From: Salmonella enterica subsp. arizonae
GTDB taxonomy: Bacteria > Pseudomonadota > Gammaproteobacteria > Enterobacterales > Enterobacteriaceae
Direction of reading: 5' to 3'
DNA: 64,000 nucleotides
Assembly (NCBI RefSeq): GCF_008692845.1
Contig: NZ_VXJW01000013.1
Location: 24,309-88,308, forward strand
Shown: positions 1 through 9,631 of the stretch, one piece after another
Position numbering within the stretch: position 1 is the first letter of the stretch
Layout of the letters: each line of letters starts with the position of its first letter
Position numbers and translations under genes: made by a program
The notes under the pieces: model-generated
The model's database searches: none
What the model was told of the DNA's origin: nothing
Seen by the model: the letters and a program-made list of their open reading frames with translations, nothing else

Positions 1-1
1 C

Positions 2-925
2 CAGGCATTGCGGAATAGTGGATCGCTGGCAGCCGCTGCGACGGTGCTGCACCAGACACAATCCGCTTTGTCTCACCAGTTCAGCGATCTGGAACAACGC
101 CTTGGCTTCCGCCTGTTCGTGCGTAAAAGCCAGCCGCTACGCTTTACACCGCAGGGGGAGATCCTGCTGCAACTGGCAAACCAGGTACTGCCGCAAATCA
201 GCCGGGCGCTACAGGCGTGCAACGAACCGCAGCAAACCCGTCTGCGCATCGCTATTGAATGTCATAGTTGTATTCAGTGGTTGACCCCGGCGCTGGAAAA
301 CTTCCGTGTAAGCTGGCCGCAGGTAGAGATGGATTTCAAATCCGGCGTCACTTTTGATCCGCAACCGGCACTGCAACAAGGCGAGCTGGACCTGGTGATG
401 ACTTCGGATATTTTGCCGCGCAGCGGGTTGCACTATTCGCCAATGTTCGATTTTGAAGTCCGACTGGTACTGGCGCCCGACCATCCGCTGGCCAGCAAAA
501 CGCAGATTACGCCGGAAGATTTAGCCAGCGAAACGCTGCTGATCTACCCGGTACAGCGTAGCCGACTGGATGTCTGGCGGCATTTTCTGCAACCGGCGGG
601 TATCAGTCCGCCGTTGAAAAGCGTGGATAATACGCTGCTACTGATTCAGATGGTGGCGGCCAGGATGGGCATTGCCGCCCTACCGCACTGGGTGGTGGAA
701 AGCGTTGAGCGCCAGGGTCTGGTGGTGACCAAAACCCTGGGCGATGGCCTGTGGAGCCGCCTGTATGCCGCCGTGCGCGACGGCGACCAGCGCCAGGCGG
801 TGACCGAGGCGTTTATTCGCTCGACGCGGAACCACGCCTGCGATCATCTGCCATTTGTGCGGAGCGCGGAGCGACCCATTTTCGATGCACCCACAGCGAA
901 GCCAGGATCACAGCCGCGCCTGTAA
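2..925 (+). CDS. metR: MetR, LysR-type activator of methionine genes (5' end missing)
   Basis: Homocysteine-responsive LysR-family transcriptional activator of metE, metH and related genes. The reading frame is already open at base 2 and continues to the TAA at 923-925. Compared with the 317-residue E. coli protein the first 10 codons lie outside the window, so the TTG at 8-10 is an internal leucine and not a start. The visible N-terminus is the winged helix-turn-helix (LAAAAT...QSALSHQ), followed by the LysR substrate-binding fold. The metE promoter region would be just off the left edge. The 3' end overlaps the convergent yigM by 113 bp. Confidence 0.96.
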   Translation, partial: QALRNSGSLAAAATVLHQTQSALSHQFSDLEQRLGFRLFVRKSQPLRFTPQGEILLQLANQVLPQISRALQACNEPQQTRLRIAIECHSCIQWLTPALENFRVSWPQVEMDFKSGVTFDPQPALQQGELDLVMTSDILPRSGLHYSPMFDFEVRLVLAPDHPLASKTQITPEDLASETLLIYPVQRSRLDVWRHFLQPAGISPPLKSVDNTLLLIQMVAARMGIAALPHWVVESVERQGLVVTKTLGDGLWSRLYAAVRDGDQRQAVTEAFIRSTRNHACDHLPFVRSAERPIFDAPTAKPGSQPRL

Positions 926-1712
926 TAAAGCTTGGCCAGTGGGGTTGCTGATGCCAGATTGCGAGATTAACCAGCAGCCCTGCGGGAACATGCATATTAT
1001 TCATAATGCCCAGCGTTCCGGCATCCACCTGGGTGGCGCCGTAGTTCCACATAAAGTAGCCAATGCCGGACGCCACCACGCCAAGAAAGATTAAAATGCT
1101 CCACTGTAGGGTTGTTTCCGGTATCTTCTGCGCATTACCCAGCAGCGACCACGCCACCGCCGCCACCAAAAACGCCCCCAGATAGAACCACGCAAAGGCG
1201 TTGTGCTGCGGCATGGGGCAGGTCTCCATCAGACGTTTATACCCCACCATCCCGATGGCGAAACTGATATTAGAAAGCTGTACCAGAAGCAAGCCAATCC
1301 AGAAATGGTCGGTCACGCGATCGTAGCGAATAATCCCGGCGCCAATGACCGCCAGCAACGCGCTAAATGCATAGCCCCAGCGCAAACGACGCTTACTCAT
1401 CACATCGTAAATTAGCGTGATATAGAGAGGCGTCAGAACGGTAAATAGCAGCAATTCGGATACCGTCAGGTAGAGGTAGGCATGGAAGCTCAACATATAC
1501 ATGATGCCAAGCTGCATCGCCCCCACCAGCATGTACAGGCTGATGGTTTTTAGGCTGTATCCGCGAGTACGCAAAAACGGCAGAAAAACGAGCGCCGCCA
1601 GCCCAACGCGTATCAGCACCGCGAAATAGCTATCGACATGCCCAGCAAGGTACTCGCCAAATAGACTGAAGGAGAAAGCCCACAGGATAGTGGTAATGAT
1701 GAGTAGCGCCAC
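813..1712 (-). CDS. yigM: YigM/BioP, EamA-family biotin transporter
   Basis: Inner-membrane protein of the drug/metabolite (EamA) superfamily with about ten hydrophobic segments across 299 residues, the same length as E. coli YigM, which was identified as the biotin importer (BioP). The start is a GTG at 1712 (product begins [10 protein letters not shown]). The last 38 or so codons, including the hydrophilic tail ending in ASSE, lie antisense to the end of metR. It follows yigL on the same strand after an 80-bp gap that holds a possible promoter. Function is from the family; the sequence shows only the membrane topology and the close match. Confidence 0.93.
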   Translation of the reverse strand: MALLIITTILWAFSFSLFGEYLAGHVDSYFAVLIRVGLAALVFLPFLRTRGYSLKTISLYMLVGAMQLGIMYMLSFHAYLYLTVSELLLFTVLTPLYITLIYDVMSKRRLRWGYAFSALLAVIGAGIIRYDRVTDHFWIGLLLVQLSNISFAIGMVGYKRLMETCPMPQHNAFAWFYLGAFLVAAVAWSLLGNAQKIPETTLQWSILIFLGVVASGIGYFMWNYGATQVDAGTLGIMNNMHVPAGLLVNLAIWHQQPHWPSFITGAAVILASLWVHRKWVAPRSAQMADDRRRGSASSE

Positions 1713-1792
1713 AATGGATGTCTCTTAAACCAGGAAGCACCCATTGTAGCGAAGAGTGAAGTTGACAACTGGTTAACTAACAAACAGTCACA
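1713..1792 (-). promoter_or_regulatory. Possible yigM promoter region
   Basis: The gap between yigL and yigM contains a TACAAT hexamer on the minus strand (1743-1748) and an imperfect dyad around GTTGAC...GTTAAC (1761-1776). BirA control of yigM has been predicted in enterobacteria and the GGTTAAC motif is suggestive, but a full BirA operator is not clear by eye. Confidence 0.3.
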
Positions 1793-2593
1793 TCAGCGTA
1801 AGAAGAGATCGCGCAGGTAATGCGGAACGGCGTTATCCGCGTTGATACCGATCACCTCAAGTTCGGGATACAGGTCTTTCAGACGCTGGTGCGCATTACC
1901 CATGATGCAGCCTTTACCCGCCATCGTAAGCATTTCAGCGTCGTTCATCCCGTCGCCAAAGGCGATACACTCTTTCAGGCTGTAACCCATCGCATTAGCG
2001 ACCGCTTCCAGCGCGTGGCCTTTCGACACCCCGCCCGCCATCACTTCCAGACAGGTCAGCGTGGAGAAACTCACGTTTACCCGATCGCCCCAGCGCGCGT
2101 TAATCGCCTGTTCCAGCGGCAACAACTTTTCATGGGTGTCGCATGTGAAAAACACTTTACTGACGCCCTCCGGCTCCAGCAGCGCAGGCTCAAACAGCGA
2201 GTAGTTAAATACCGCCTCTTTGAAAAAACGCATTTCATCCGGACGATGACGGTTCATGAACCATTCGTCATCGCGATAAACGTTAGTAACAATATCCGGG
2301 TTCGCATTCACCACCCCGAACAGGTCGCTGGCAATGTCGCTGTCCAGATTGTGCGTAAACACCAAATTCCCGTCGGTATCATGCACACGCGCACCGTTGG
2401 AGGTGATCATGTAAGACTTGATTTCAAGGCTATCGCGGATTTGTCCTACATCGACATGGTGACGACCAGTGGCAAAGACAAAATGGATGCCGCGTGCGGT
2501 CAACAGCTTCAACGTCTCTTTGGCATAAGGGGACAACGTATGGTCGGGGGAGAGCAGCGTGCCATCTAAATCAGACGCAACAACCTGATACAT
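1793..2593 (-). CDS. yigL: YigL, Cof-type HAD sugar-phosphate/pyridoxal-phosphate phosphatase
   Basis: Haloacid dehalogenase-superfamily phosphatase of the Cof (type IIB cap) group, 266 residues as in E. coli. Motif I is SDLDGT with nucleophile D8 and acid/base D10, motif II is the T42 in FATGR, motif III is K191 and motif IV is GDGMND at 213-218, so the catalytic set is complete. In E. coli the enzyme dephosphorylates pyridoxal 5'-phosphate and sugar phosphates. In Salmonella, yigL mRNA is known to be stabilised by the sRNA SgrS during glucose-phosphate stress after processing of the pldB-yigL transcript. The pldB stop is only 15 bp upstream, which fits that dicistronic arrangement. Confidence 0.95.
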   Translation of the reverse strand: MYQVVASDLDGTLLSPDHTLSPYAKETLKLLTARGIHFVFATGRHHVDVGQIRDSLEIKSYMITSNGARVHDTDGNLVFTHNLDSDIASDLFGVVNANPDIVTNVYRDDEWFMNRHRPDEMRFFKEAVFNYSLFEPALLEPEGVSKVFFTCDTHEKLLPLEQAINARWGDRVNVSFSTLTCLEVMAGGVSKGHALEAVANAMGYSLKECIAFGDGMNDAEMLTMAGKGCIMGNAHQRLKDLYPELEVIGINADNAVPHYLRDLFLR

Positions 2594-2608
2594 AATAAAA
2601 TTTAACCT

Positions 2609-3625
2609 CTAAGCAAAGCGATTTCCGCTGGATAAATTAGGCTTGTTGAAAAATTCAACAATGGCGTTAAGCGCGACTGAGCGCATGGCGTCCTTTTCAA
2701 AAAGGATCTCATGGTACGCGCCTTTAATAACCAACGGTTTTCCCCCTTCACAAGGGTGTCCCGCCGCAGCGCGAATTTCACAAAAACGATCGTGGGTGCG
2801 GTTATCCACTACCCGCTCTTCTTCCGCCTGGATCAGTAGCGTAGGCGTCGCATCATCGCTCGCCCCCGCCAGTACCTGCTCACCCGCCAGAATGCCTTCG
2901 CGCACCCAATGCCAGGTGGGGCCGCCGACGCGCAGTTGCGGCTCATCGGCATAAAAACGTAAGTTGCGCTGATAACGCTGGCGGCTATGGGTCAACGCAT
3001 TCATTCCAAACGGCAACGCCCGCCACTGACCTGTACCAATGGCGTAATCTTCACGGATACGTTGGTGCCCTTCGGCCCAGTCGAGAATATGGCGCACCAT
3101 AAAAGAAGGCAAGCGTATCACAATACCAAACATCGGCGCGGTGAGCGCAATAGCGTCGCACCGCACGCGGTGGCGTTGCAGAAACAAGGTGGCTATCGCG
3201 CCCCCCATGGAGTGCGCCAGAATATAACGCTTACGCCACGGTCCCGGCTCAATTTCCTGTTGCCAGAACGCCGCTAAGTCCTCAACATAATCGTTAAAAT
3301 GATCGACATGGCCCCGATGCGGGTCCGATAGTATACGCCCGGAGCGCCCTTGCCCACGGTGGTCGATGATGAAGATATCAAAACCGAGATGAAAGAGGTC
3401 ATACGCCAGTTCAGCGTATTTTACGTAACTCTCAATGCGGCCAGGACAAATGACGATCGCCCGGTCGTTGGAATCAGTCCGAAAACGGACGAAACGTACC
3501 GGAATGTCGCCCACGCCGATAAACTCCGCCTCTTCCCGCTGCCGCCAGAAATCGGTCAGCGGCCCCATGGCAAAAGCAGCGAACGCATTTTCTCTTGTTT
3601 CCCAGTCCTTTTGCTGCTGAAACAT
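2609..3625 (-). CDS. pldB: PldB, lysophospholipase L2
   Basis: Alpha/beta-hydrolase acting on lysophospholipids at the inner membrane. The nucleophile elbow AHSMGG places Ser139 as the catalytic serine and the C-terminal KGAYHE supplies the histidine. I chose the ATG at 3625 (MFQQQKDW...), giving 338 residues close to the 340 of E. coli; the open frame extends 50 codons further upstream but would run across the rhtB start region. It is first in a pldB-yigL transcript and its 3' part is the known site of RNase E cleavage and SgrS pairing on this mRNA. It diverges from rhtB. Confidence 0.95.
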   Translation of the reverse strand: MFQQQKDWETRENAFAAFAMGPLTDFWRQREEAEFIGVGDIPVRFVRFRTDSNDRAIVICPGRIESYVKYAELAYDLFHLGFDIFIIDHRGQGRSGRILSDPHRGHVDHFNDYVEDLAAFWQQEIEPGPWRKRYILAHSMGGAIATLFLQRHRVRCDAIALTAPMFGIVIRLPSFMVRHILDWAEGHQRIREDYAIGTGQWRALPFGMNALTHSRQRYQRNLRFYADEPQLRVGGPTWHWVREGILAGEQVLAGASDDATPTLLIQAEEERVVDNRTHDRFCEIRAAAGHPCEGGKPLVIKGAYHEILFEKDAMRSVALNAIVEFFNKPNLSSGNRFA

Positions 3626-3735
3626 CGGGTATCCGGCCTCGTTTACCAGGTAAAATCGTTTTCTGTGTCGTGCCTGACACAACACTGCGGCAGTAGCGTA
3701 TTGTGGCACAAAAACAGACAACCAGGGAGTTTCAC

Positions 3736-4356
3736 ATGACCTTTGAATGGTGGTTCGCCTATCTGCTGACCTCAACTCTGTTGAGTCTTTCTCCGGGTTC
3801 CGGCGCCATCAATACCATGACGACGTCCATCAACCATGGATATCCTGGCGCAGCGGCTTCTATCGCCGGACTCCAGACCGGGCTGAGTATAAATATCGTA
3901 CTGGTGGGCGTCGGACTGGGTACGCTCTTTTCGCGCTCGCTTATCGCTTTTGATATTCTGAAATGGGCTGGCGCGGCTTATCTTATCTGGCTGGGTATCC
4001 AGCAGTGGCGCGCCGCAGGCGCTATCGATCTGCATACCCTAGCCAAGACGCAATCGCGGGGCCGGTTGTTCAAACGTGCGGTCTTTGTCAATCTGACCAA
4101 TCCCAAGAGCATTGTCTTTCTTGCCGCCCTGTTTCCGCAATTCATCATGCCGCAGCAACCGCAACTGGCGCAGTACCTCATTCTCGGCGTCACCACTATT
4201 ATGGTCGATATGATTGTGATGACCGGTTACGCCACACTGGCGCAACGCATCGCCGCCTGGATCAAAGGATCAAAGCAGATGAAGGCGCTGAATAAAGCAT
4301 TTGGTTCGTTATTTATGCTGGTAGGCGCGCTCCTGGCATCGGCAAGACACGCGTGA
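3736..4356 (+). CDS. rhtB: RhtB, homoserine/homoserine lactone exporter
   Basis: LysE/RhtB-family amino-acid exporter of 206 residues with about six membrane segments. The family signature [10 protein letters not shown] is near the N-terminus and the VNLTNPKS loop lies mid-protein. The start is the ATG at 3736, preceded by an AGGGAG ribosome-binding site. In E. coli it exports homoserine, homoserine lactone and threonine. It diverges from pldB and converges on the related rhtC. Confidence 0.95.
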   Translation: MTFEWWFAYLLTSTLLSLSPGSGAINTMTTSINHGYPGAAASIAGLQTGLSINIVLVGVGLGTLFSRSLIAFDILKWAGAAYLIWLGIQQWRAAGAIDLHTLAKTQSRGRLFKRAVFVNLTNPKSIVFLAALFPQFIMPQQPQLAQYLILGVTTIMVDMIVMTGYATLAQRIAAWIKGSKQMKALNKAFGSLFMLVGALLASARHA

Positions 4357-4363
4357 TAGTAGT

Positions 4364-4384
4364 GCCGGATGATGTTTATCCGGC
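4364..4384. repeat. REP-like hairpin between rhtB and rhtC
   Basis: Perfect 7-bp inverted repeat GCCGGAT...ATCCGGC around a 7-base loop, in the 39-bp gap between the convergent rhtB and rhtC. It resembles a minimal REP element and could protect both 3' ends. Confidence 0.7.
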
Positions 4385-4395
4385 CAGGAGGTAAA

Positions 4396-5016
4396 TTAAC
4401 GCGAAATAATCAGGTGAATGCCAAAGCCCGCAAACAGAGCGCCGGCAAAGCCATCAATCCATTTCGCCAGACGCTGATAGCCGCGGCGCATTTTCGGCAG
4501 CGCGAACAGGCTGGCGACTACGGTAAACCAGGCCAGCGTTTCCAGGGTGATTAACGCGAAAATACCCCAGCGCGCCGCAGCGCCGACGTTATCGCCGACG
4601 AACAGTGAAAAAACGGAACCAAAATAGATAATCGCTTTCGGATTCGACAGATTGGTCAACAGCCCTTTGAAAAAACTGCGCCCGCTCTGCGCCAGTTCAA
4701 CGTGTGGAGAAGGCACCGTCGCATCCTGTTTTTTCAGCGCGCTGCGCAGCATCTGATAGCCCATCCAGCACAGGTACAGGCCGCCGCCTACCATAATGAT
4801 CGTATGTAGCCAAGCCATTTTTTCGATAATAAGATGTAGGCCAAGCAGCGCCACGCCCGCCCATACCATCACGCCGCAGGTAATACCCAGTACGCCCATC
4901 ATCGCTTCTTTACGCGAGCGACTGACGGCAGTTTGGGACACGAAGAAAAAGTCGGGACCAGGACTCATTAGCGCAACGATGTGCACCATTGCCACGGTGA
5001 AAAATAGCATCATCAT
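4396..5016 (-). CDS. rhtC: RhtC, threonine exporter
   Basis: LysE/RhtB-family exporter, 206 residues from the ATG at 5016 (first of three consecutive Met codons). An ATG five codons further upstream at 5031 would give 211 residues; I prefer the E. coli-like length. The signature SPGPDFFFVSQ occurs near the N-terminus and LTNLSNPKA mid-protein, and hydrophobic segments fill the rest. Known role in E. coli: threonine efflux and tolerance. It lies 63 bp downstream of recQ on the same strand and faces its paralog rhtB tail to tail. Confidence 0.94.
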   Translation of the reverse strand: MMMLFFTVAMVHIVALMSPGPDFFFVSQTAVSRSRKEAMMGVLGITCGVMVWAGVALLGLHLIIEKMAWLHTIIMVGGGLYLCWMGYQMLRSALKKQDATVPSPHVELAQSGRSFFKGLLTNLSNPKAIIYFGSVFSLFVGDNVGAAARWGIFALITLETLAWFTVVASLFALPKMRRGYQRLAKWIDGFAGALFAGFGIHLIISR

Positions 5017-5079
5017 AAAAATGACTCGCATGAAAATAGTTTAGTGAGTCACCATCCTGGCACTTTTTTGCCGGGCTGA

Positions 5080-6927
5080 CTACTCTCCGTCATCACCATC
5101 GACATGCGCGCGGATGAGCGCCATGAATTCTTTGCCGAAGCGCTCCAGTTTGCGCATCCCAACCCCGTTAACGCTCAGCATCTCACTGGCGGTAATCGGC
5201 ATCTGTTCCGCCATCTCTATTAGCGTGGCGTCGTTAAAGACCACATATGGCGGGATATTCTCTTCATCAGCGATAGCTTTACGCAGTTTGCGCAACTTAG
5301 CGAACAATTTGCGATCGTAATTACCGCCGAACGATTTCTGCATTACGCGGGGTTTAAGGGCGACGATGCGCGGCACAGCAAGCTTCAGCGGAACGTCTCC
5401 ACGGAGTACCGGCCGCGCGGCATCCGTCAACTGTAATGCGGAGTGCTGCGCAATATTTTGCATTACCAGCCCCAGATGAATAAGCTGGCGAATCACGCTC
5501 ACCCAGTGCTCATGGCTCTTTTCGCGGCCCATGCCATAAACCTTGAGTTTGTCATGACCGAAATCGCGGATGCGCTGGTTATTCGCGCCTCGAATCACCT
5601 CGACGACATAGCCCATGCCAAAACGCTGGTTAACCCGACCAATGGTAGAAAGCGCAATCTGGGCATCGTTTAAACCGTCATATTGTTTGGGCGGATCGAG
5701 ACAAATATCGCAATTGCCGCACGGTTCTTGTCGGCCTTCGCCAAAGTAATTAAGCAATACCAGGCGACGGCAGGTTTGCGCTTCGGCGAAGGCGCCCATC
5801 GCATTCAGTTTATGCCGTTCAATATCCTGAAGTTGCCCGGCAGGTTTCTCTTCCAGACAACGACGTAGCCAGGCCATATCCGCCGGATCGTAAAATAGCA
5901 TGGCTTCCGCAGGCAGTCCGTCACGCCCGGCGCGGCCCGTTTCCTGATAGTAGGATTCAATATTGCGCGGGATATCGAAATGCACCACGAAACGAACGTT
6001 AGGTTTATTAATGCCCATCCCGAAAGCGACAGTCGCCACCACGATTTGCAGATCGTCGCGCTGAAATTTTTCCTGCACATCAGCGCGAATAGCGTTTTCC
6101 AGTCCCGCATGATAGGCCGCCGCGCTAATGCCACGGCTTTGCAAGCGCGCAGCGGTATCTTCCACTTTCGCCCGGCTGTTACAGTAGATGATACCCGACT
6201 TGCCGCGTTGCTCCTGAACATAGCGCATTAGCTGGTCGAGCGGCTTAAACTTCTCCATCAGCATGTAGCGGATATTCGGTCGGTCAAAGCTACTGATCTG
6301 AATTAACGGATCGTTAAGACCAAGCAGACGAATAATATCCAGACGCGTGGTGTCGTCGGCGGTGGCGGTCAATGCCATAAACGGCAAAGCGGGAAAGCGC
6401 TGGCGAAGCTGGCCGAGAGCCGCATATTCCGGACGGAAATCATGTCCCCACTGCGAGATACAGTGCGCTTCATCCACCGCTAATAATACCGGATTCCAGT
6501 GCGCCAGATGATCGAGAAAGTTGTCCAGCATCAGGCGTTCCGGCGCAATGTACAGCAGACGAATCTGTCCGGTACGGCATCCTGTCATTACCTCAAGCTG
6601 CTGCTCGCGGCTTTGGGTGGAGTTCAGACACGCCGCCGCCACGCCGTTCGCCAGTAGCTGATCGACCTGGTCTTTCATCAACGAGATCAACGGCGAAACG
6701 ACGACGGTCAAACCGTCCAGCAACAGGGCGGGGATTTGATAGCACAGGGATTTGCCGCCGCCAGTGGGCATGACGACCAGACAGTCGCGCCCGGAGAGCG
6801 CAGTATCAATAATCGCTTCCTGGCCTGGGCGAAACTGTTGGTAGCCAAAGGTTTCCTGCAAAACCTGTTTGGCCCCTGATTCCAGATTCAACACTTCCGC
6901 CTGCGCCACATTAACCCCGTTCACCAT
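5080..6927 (-). CDS. recQ: RecQ, ATP-dependent 3'-5' DNA helicase
   Basis: Superfamily 2 helicase of the RecF recombination pathway. Visible parts in order: motif I PTGGGKS with Lys59, DEAH at 152-155, the C-terminal helicase lobe ending in QETGRAGRDG, the RQC zinc site (Cys of CRRLV plus the CGNCDIC cluster), a winged-helix region and a C-terminal HRDC domain (around 530-605). The ATG at 6927 gives 615 residues; it adds a few residues (MVNGV) before the NVAQAE with which the E. coli protein begins. A hairpin terminator separates it from pldA upstream. Confidence 0.97.
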   Translation of the reverse strand: MVNGVNVAQAEVLNLESGAKQVLQETFGYQQFRPGQEAIIDTALSGRDCLVVMPTGGGKSLCYQIPALLLDGLTVVVSPLISLMKDQVDQLLANGVAAACLNSTQSREQQLEVMTGCRTGQIRLLYIAPERLMLDNFLDHLAHWNPVLLAVDEAHCISQWGHDFRPEYAALGQLRQRFPALPFMALTATADDTTRLDIIRLLGLNDPLIQISSFDRPNIRYMLMEKFKPLDQLMRYVQEQRGKSGIIYCNSRAKVEDTAARLQSRGISAAAYHAGLENAIRADVQEKFQRDDLQIVVATVAFGMGINKPNVRFVVHFDIPRNIESYYQETGRAGRDGLPAEAMLFYDPADMAWLRRCLEEKPAGQLQDIERHKLNAMGAFAEAQTCRRLVLLNYFGEGRQEPCGNCDICLDPPKQYDGLNDAQIALSTIGRVNQRFGMGYVVEVIRGANNQRIRDFGHDKLKVYGMGREKSHEHWVSVIRQLIHLGLVMQNIAQHSALQLTDAARPVLRGDVPLKLAVPRIVALKPRVMQKSFGGNYDRKLFAKLRKLRKAIADEENIPPYVVFNDATLIEMAEQMPITASEMLSVNGVGMRKLERFGKEFMALIRAHVDGDDGE

Positions 6928-6931
6928 AAAT

Positions 6932-6958
6932 CAAAACAGGCGCTATTTTCAGCGCCTG
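6932..6958 (-). terminator. Rho-independent terminator after pldA
   Basis: Perfect 8-bp stem CAGGCGCT/AGCGCCTG with a 6-base loop. On the minus strand it is followed by TTTTG, just downstream of the pldA stop and immediately before recQ. Confidence 0.7.
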
Positions 6959-6994
6959 CGAGAGAAACTGCAATGTTTAAAACACAATCATCGA

Positions 6995-7864
6995 TCAGAA
7001 GATATCGTTAAGCATCACGCCGACGCCGACACGAGTCTGATTAAAATTATAATCGATCAGCGATTCGCCATAGCCGCTGTACACCTGGGTATAAAGCCGG
7101 ACATGTTTGGTGACGGGATAGCTTAATCCAAGCTCCGCGCCGCCGTAGCCCGTATTCCAGTTGTACTGGCCTTTGGCGCTTAACACCGCCTCGCCCAGGT
7201 GATAACCGATTTTAAGCTGGTAATAACCCATATATTTGGTAATGTCCGGATTATCGTCGGTACTACCAATCACGTACCACGGTTTGACCTCTACCAGCCA
7301 GTTGCCGTTTTCGGCCATCAGACGGGTATACAGACGGTTCCAACTACGCGAGGTGGGGTCCGATCGTCCGTTAGAGTCATGGTTGTAGCCCATCTCCACG
7401 TCGCGCAACGTCCAGCCGGCAAAACGATAATCCGTTGCAAAACCGAGAAAAAGCTGCGGTTCGTAGTTGGTTTCACGAAACGGCGAAGACTCTTTACTGT
7501 TAGATAGCTGCCACCAGGATTTTTGCGTATAAGAGGCACCAAGTACCGAGTCTGGACCGAGTATCCCACGCCACAGCGGAAACGCCAGGCTCAGTTGAAA
7601 CTTCACTTCATCTTTGCGTGCGTTTTCAGACCAGTTATAGGTACGAATAGCCTCTTTGTTCAGATCACTGGTGTTCGTGTAGATCAAGTAGTTCGTGTCA
7701 TAAGGGTAAAGCGTAAAAGGGTTATCATGCTCCTGTAGCATGTTAGCGATAATACTACCCTGCACCGCAGGCGCATCATGAACCTCTTTCACCGTAGCTT
7801 CTTGTGCATATGCCGCGAGTGGCAATAGCGTGGCTGGCAACAACCAACTCAAAATCGCCCGCAT
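6995..7864 (-). CDS. pldA: PldA, outer-membrane phospholipase A (OMPLA)
   Basis: Twelve-stranded beta-barrel phospholipase of the outer membrane that degrades phospholipids mislocalised to the outer leaflet. Length is 289 residues as in E. coli. A signal peptide with cleavage after AYA (residue 20) leaves mature QEATVK. The catalytic triad is visible in YNHDSNG...SWNRLY as His162, Ser164 and Asn176 (precursor numbering), and the calcium-site region SNGRSDP is intact. The C-terminus ends in Phe, as is usual for outer-membrane proteins. It diverges from yigI across a 164-bp AT-rich spacer. Confidence 0.97.
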   Translation of the reverse strand: MRAILSWLLPATLLPLAAYAQEATVKEVHDAPAVQGSIIANMLQEHDNPFTLYPYDTNYLIYTNTSDLNKEAIRTYNWSENARKDEVKFQLSLAFPLWRGILGPDSVLGASYTQKSWWQLSNSKESSPFRETNYEPQLFLGFATDYRFAGWTLRDVEMGYNHDSNGRSDPTSRSWNRLYTRLMAENGNWLVEVKPWYVIGSTDDNPDITKYMGYYQLKIGYHLGEAVLSAKGQYNWNTGYGGAELGLSYPVTKHVRLYTQVYSGYGESLIDYNFNQTRVGVGVMLNDIF

Positions 7865-8028
7865 TCTTGGTGTTCTCCTGACGAAATATTTTCAGCTTGA
7901 ATTATTCTCTACCAACCATTTTTACATATTTACACACATAGCCGTTAGTTATCCCTTCTTAAAGTAGAAAACAACAATCAAGAAGCATAAAATCAACATT
8001 TTATTAACTAATAAAGTGACAGGAATCT

Positions 8029-8496
8029 ATGTCCGCTGTACTTACCGCTGAACAAGCTCTGAAATTAGTGGGTGAAATGTTTGTCTACCACATGCCGTTT
8101 AATCGGGCGTTAGGTCTGGAGCTGGAACGCTATGAGAAAGCGTTCGCCCAGCTGGCCTTTAACAACCAGCCGATGATGGTCGGCAACTGGGCGCAAAGCA
8201 TTTTACACGGCGGCGTGATCGCCTCTGCGCTGGATGTCGCCGCCGGACTGGTATGCGTCGGCAGCACGCTAACTCGCCACGAAACCATCAGCGAAGATGA
8301 ACTACGCCAGCGCCTGTCGCGGATGGGAACGATTGACCTGCGCGTCGATTACCTGCGTCCGGGCAGAGGCAACCGCTTTACGGCCACCAGTAGCCTGCTG
8401 CGCGCAGGGAATAAAGTGGCCGTCGCCCGCGTGGAATTACACAATGAAGATCAGCTGTACATCGCCAGCGCCACCGCTACTTATATGGTGGGATAA
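8029..8496 (+). CDS. yigI: YigI, hot-dog fold acyl-CoA thioesterase
   Basis: Hot-dog superfamily protein of 155 residues (4HBT/PaaI type), with the central-helix motif [16 protein letters not shown] holding the usual HGG. In E. coli YigI has been described as a medium- to long-chain acyl-CoA thioesterase. The ATG at 8029 follows a GACAGGAA ribosome-binding region. rarD follows after 43 bp on the same strand, so the two may be cotranscribed. Confidence 0.9.
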
Positions 8497-8539
8497 AAGC
8501 AGGTAAACTGTTGTTACACTTCAGATACGAGTTTTCCGG

Positions 8540-9436
8540 ATGGACGCAAAACAAACACGGCAGGGCGTATTACTCGCTCTTGCCGCCTATTTTATTTGGG
8601 GGATCGCCCCCGCGTATTTCAAGCTGATCTATTACGTTCCCGCAGATGAGATCCTGACGCACCGCGTGATTTGGTCTTTTTTCTTTATGGTGGCGCTGCT
8701 TAGCATCAGCCGGCAGTGGCGACAGGTTAAGCGCTTACTGAAAACGCCAAAGAAGATTTTCCTGCTGGCCCTGTCCGCCGTACTGGTCGGCGGTAACTGG
8801 CTATTGTTCATTTGGGCGGTAAATAATCACCATATGCTGGAGGCCAGCCTGGGTTATTTCATTAATCCGCTGGTTAACATCTTGCTGGGGATGATTTTTC
8901 TTGGCGAACGCTTCCGTCGAATGCAGTGGCTGGCGGTGATTCTGGCGGTGTGCGGCGTGCTGGTACAACTCTGGACCTTTGGCTCGCTGCCGATTATCGC
9001 GCTGGGGCTGGCGTTTAGTTTTGCGTTTTACGGCCTGGTGCGTAAGAAGATCGCCGTTGAAGCGCAGACCGGTATGCTGGTCGAAACGCTATGGCTGTTG
9101 CCGGTCGCCGCGATTTATCTGTTTGGCATCGCCGATAGCGCCACCAGCCATATGGGGCAAAACGCACTCTCGCTGAACTTGCTGTTAATGGCAGCAGGTG
9201 TGGTCACTACGATTCCGCTGCTGTGCTTTACCGGGGCCGCTACGCGTCTGCGTCTTTCTACATTGGGCTTTTTCCAGTATATCGGCCCAACGCTGATGTT
9301 TTTACTGGCGGTGACGTTTTATGGCGAAGTGCCGGGCGCGGATAAGATGGTGACATTTGCGTTTATCTGGGTCGCGCTGGCGATTTTCGTGATGGATGCG
9401 ATTTATACGCAGCGCAGAACGCGTAAAGGATTGTGA
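8540..9436 (+). CDS. rarD: RarD, EamA-family permease
   Basis: Ten-segment inner-membrane protein of the drug/metabolite transporter superfamily, 298 residues (E. coli 296). The family motif LEASLGYFINPL sits in the first EamA repeat. Historically named for chloramphenicol resistance in other bacteria; its substrate in enterobacteria is not established. An inverted repeat follows the stop. Confidence 0.92.
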   Translation: MDAKQTRQGVLLALAAYFIWGIAPAYFKLIYYVPADEILTHRVIWSFFFMVALLSISRQWRQVKRLLKTPKKIFLLALSAVLVGGNWLLFIWAVNNHHMLEASLGYFINPLVNILLGMIFLGERFRRMQWLAVILAVCGVLVQLWTFGSLPIIALGLAFSFAFYGLVRKKIAVEAQTGMLVETLWLLPVAAIYLFGIADSATSHMGQNALSLNLLLMAAGVVTTIPLLCFTGAATRLRLSTLGFFQYIGPTLMFLLAVTFYGEVPGADKMVTFAFIWVALAIFVMDAIYTQRRTRKGL

Positions 9437-9446
9437 TTGCGGTTTG

Positions 9447-9490
9447 CTTATCAGGCCTATAAATTCCGTAGGCCTGATAAGGCGTAGCGC
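9447..9490. repeat. Inverted repeat downstream of rarD
   Basis: Perfect 13-bp palindromic arms CTTATCAGGCCTA (9447-9459) and TAGGCCTGATAAG (9469-9481), followed by GCGTAGCGCC as in enterobacterial REP elements. It marks the 3' boundary of the conserved rarD segment before the AT-rich islet. Confidence 0.75.
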
Positions 9491-9631
9491 CTGCTTTTTA
9501 ACCTCACTTGAAGTAACAAGCATGATTTAATAGTTCATAAAGATGTGTGAAGCGAAGCCACTTTTCTGCCATCCCTTCCTTGTAATATTCATCCGCAGCA
9601 AGCGATAAGTTACTGATTATTAATTAGGTAA

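Noticed and set aside
1820..2569. 249-codon open frame on the plus strand
   Set aside because: Antisense shadow of yigL, rich in His/Arg/Gln, with no domain.
9447..9490. Palindromes here and at other intergenic sites considered as CRISPR repeats
   Set aside because: They are REP/BIME elements: palindromic, in pairs and scattered singly, with no regular unique spacers and no cas genes.
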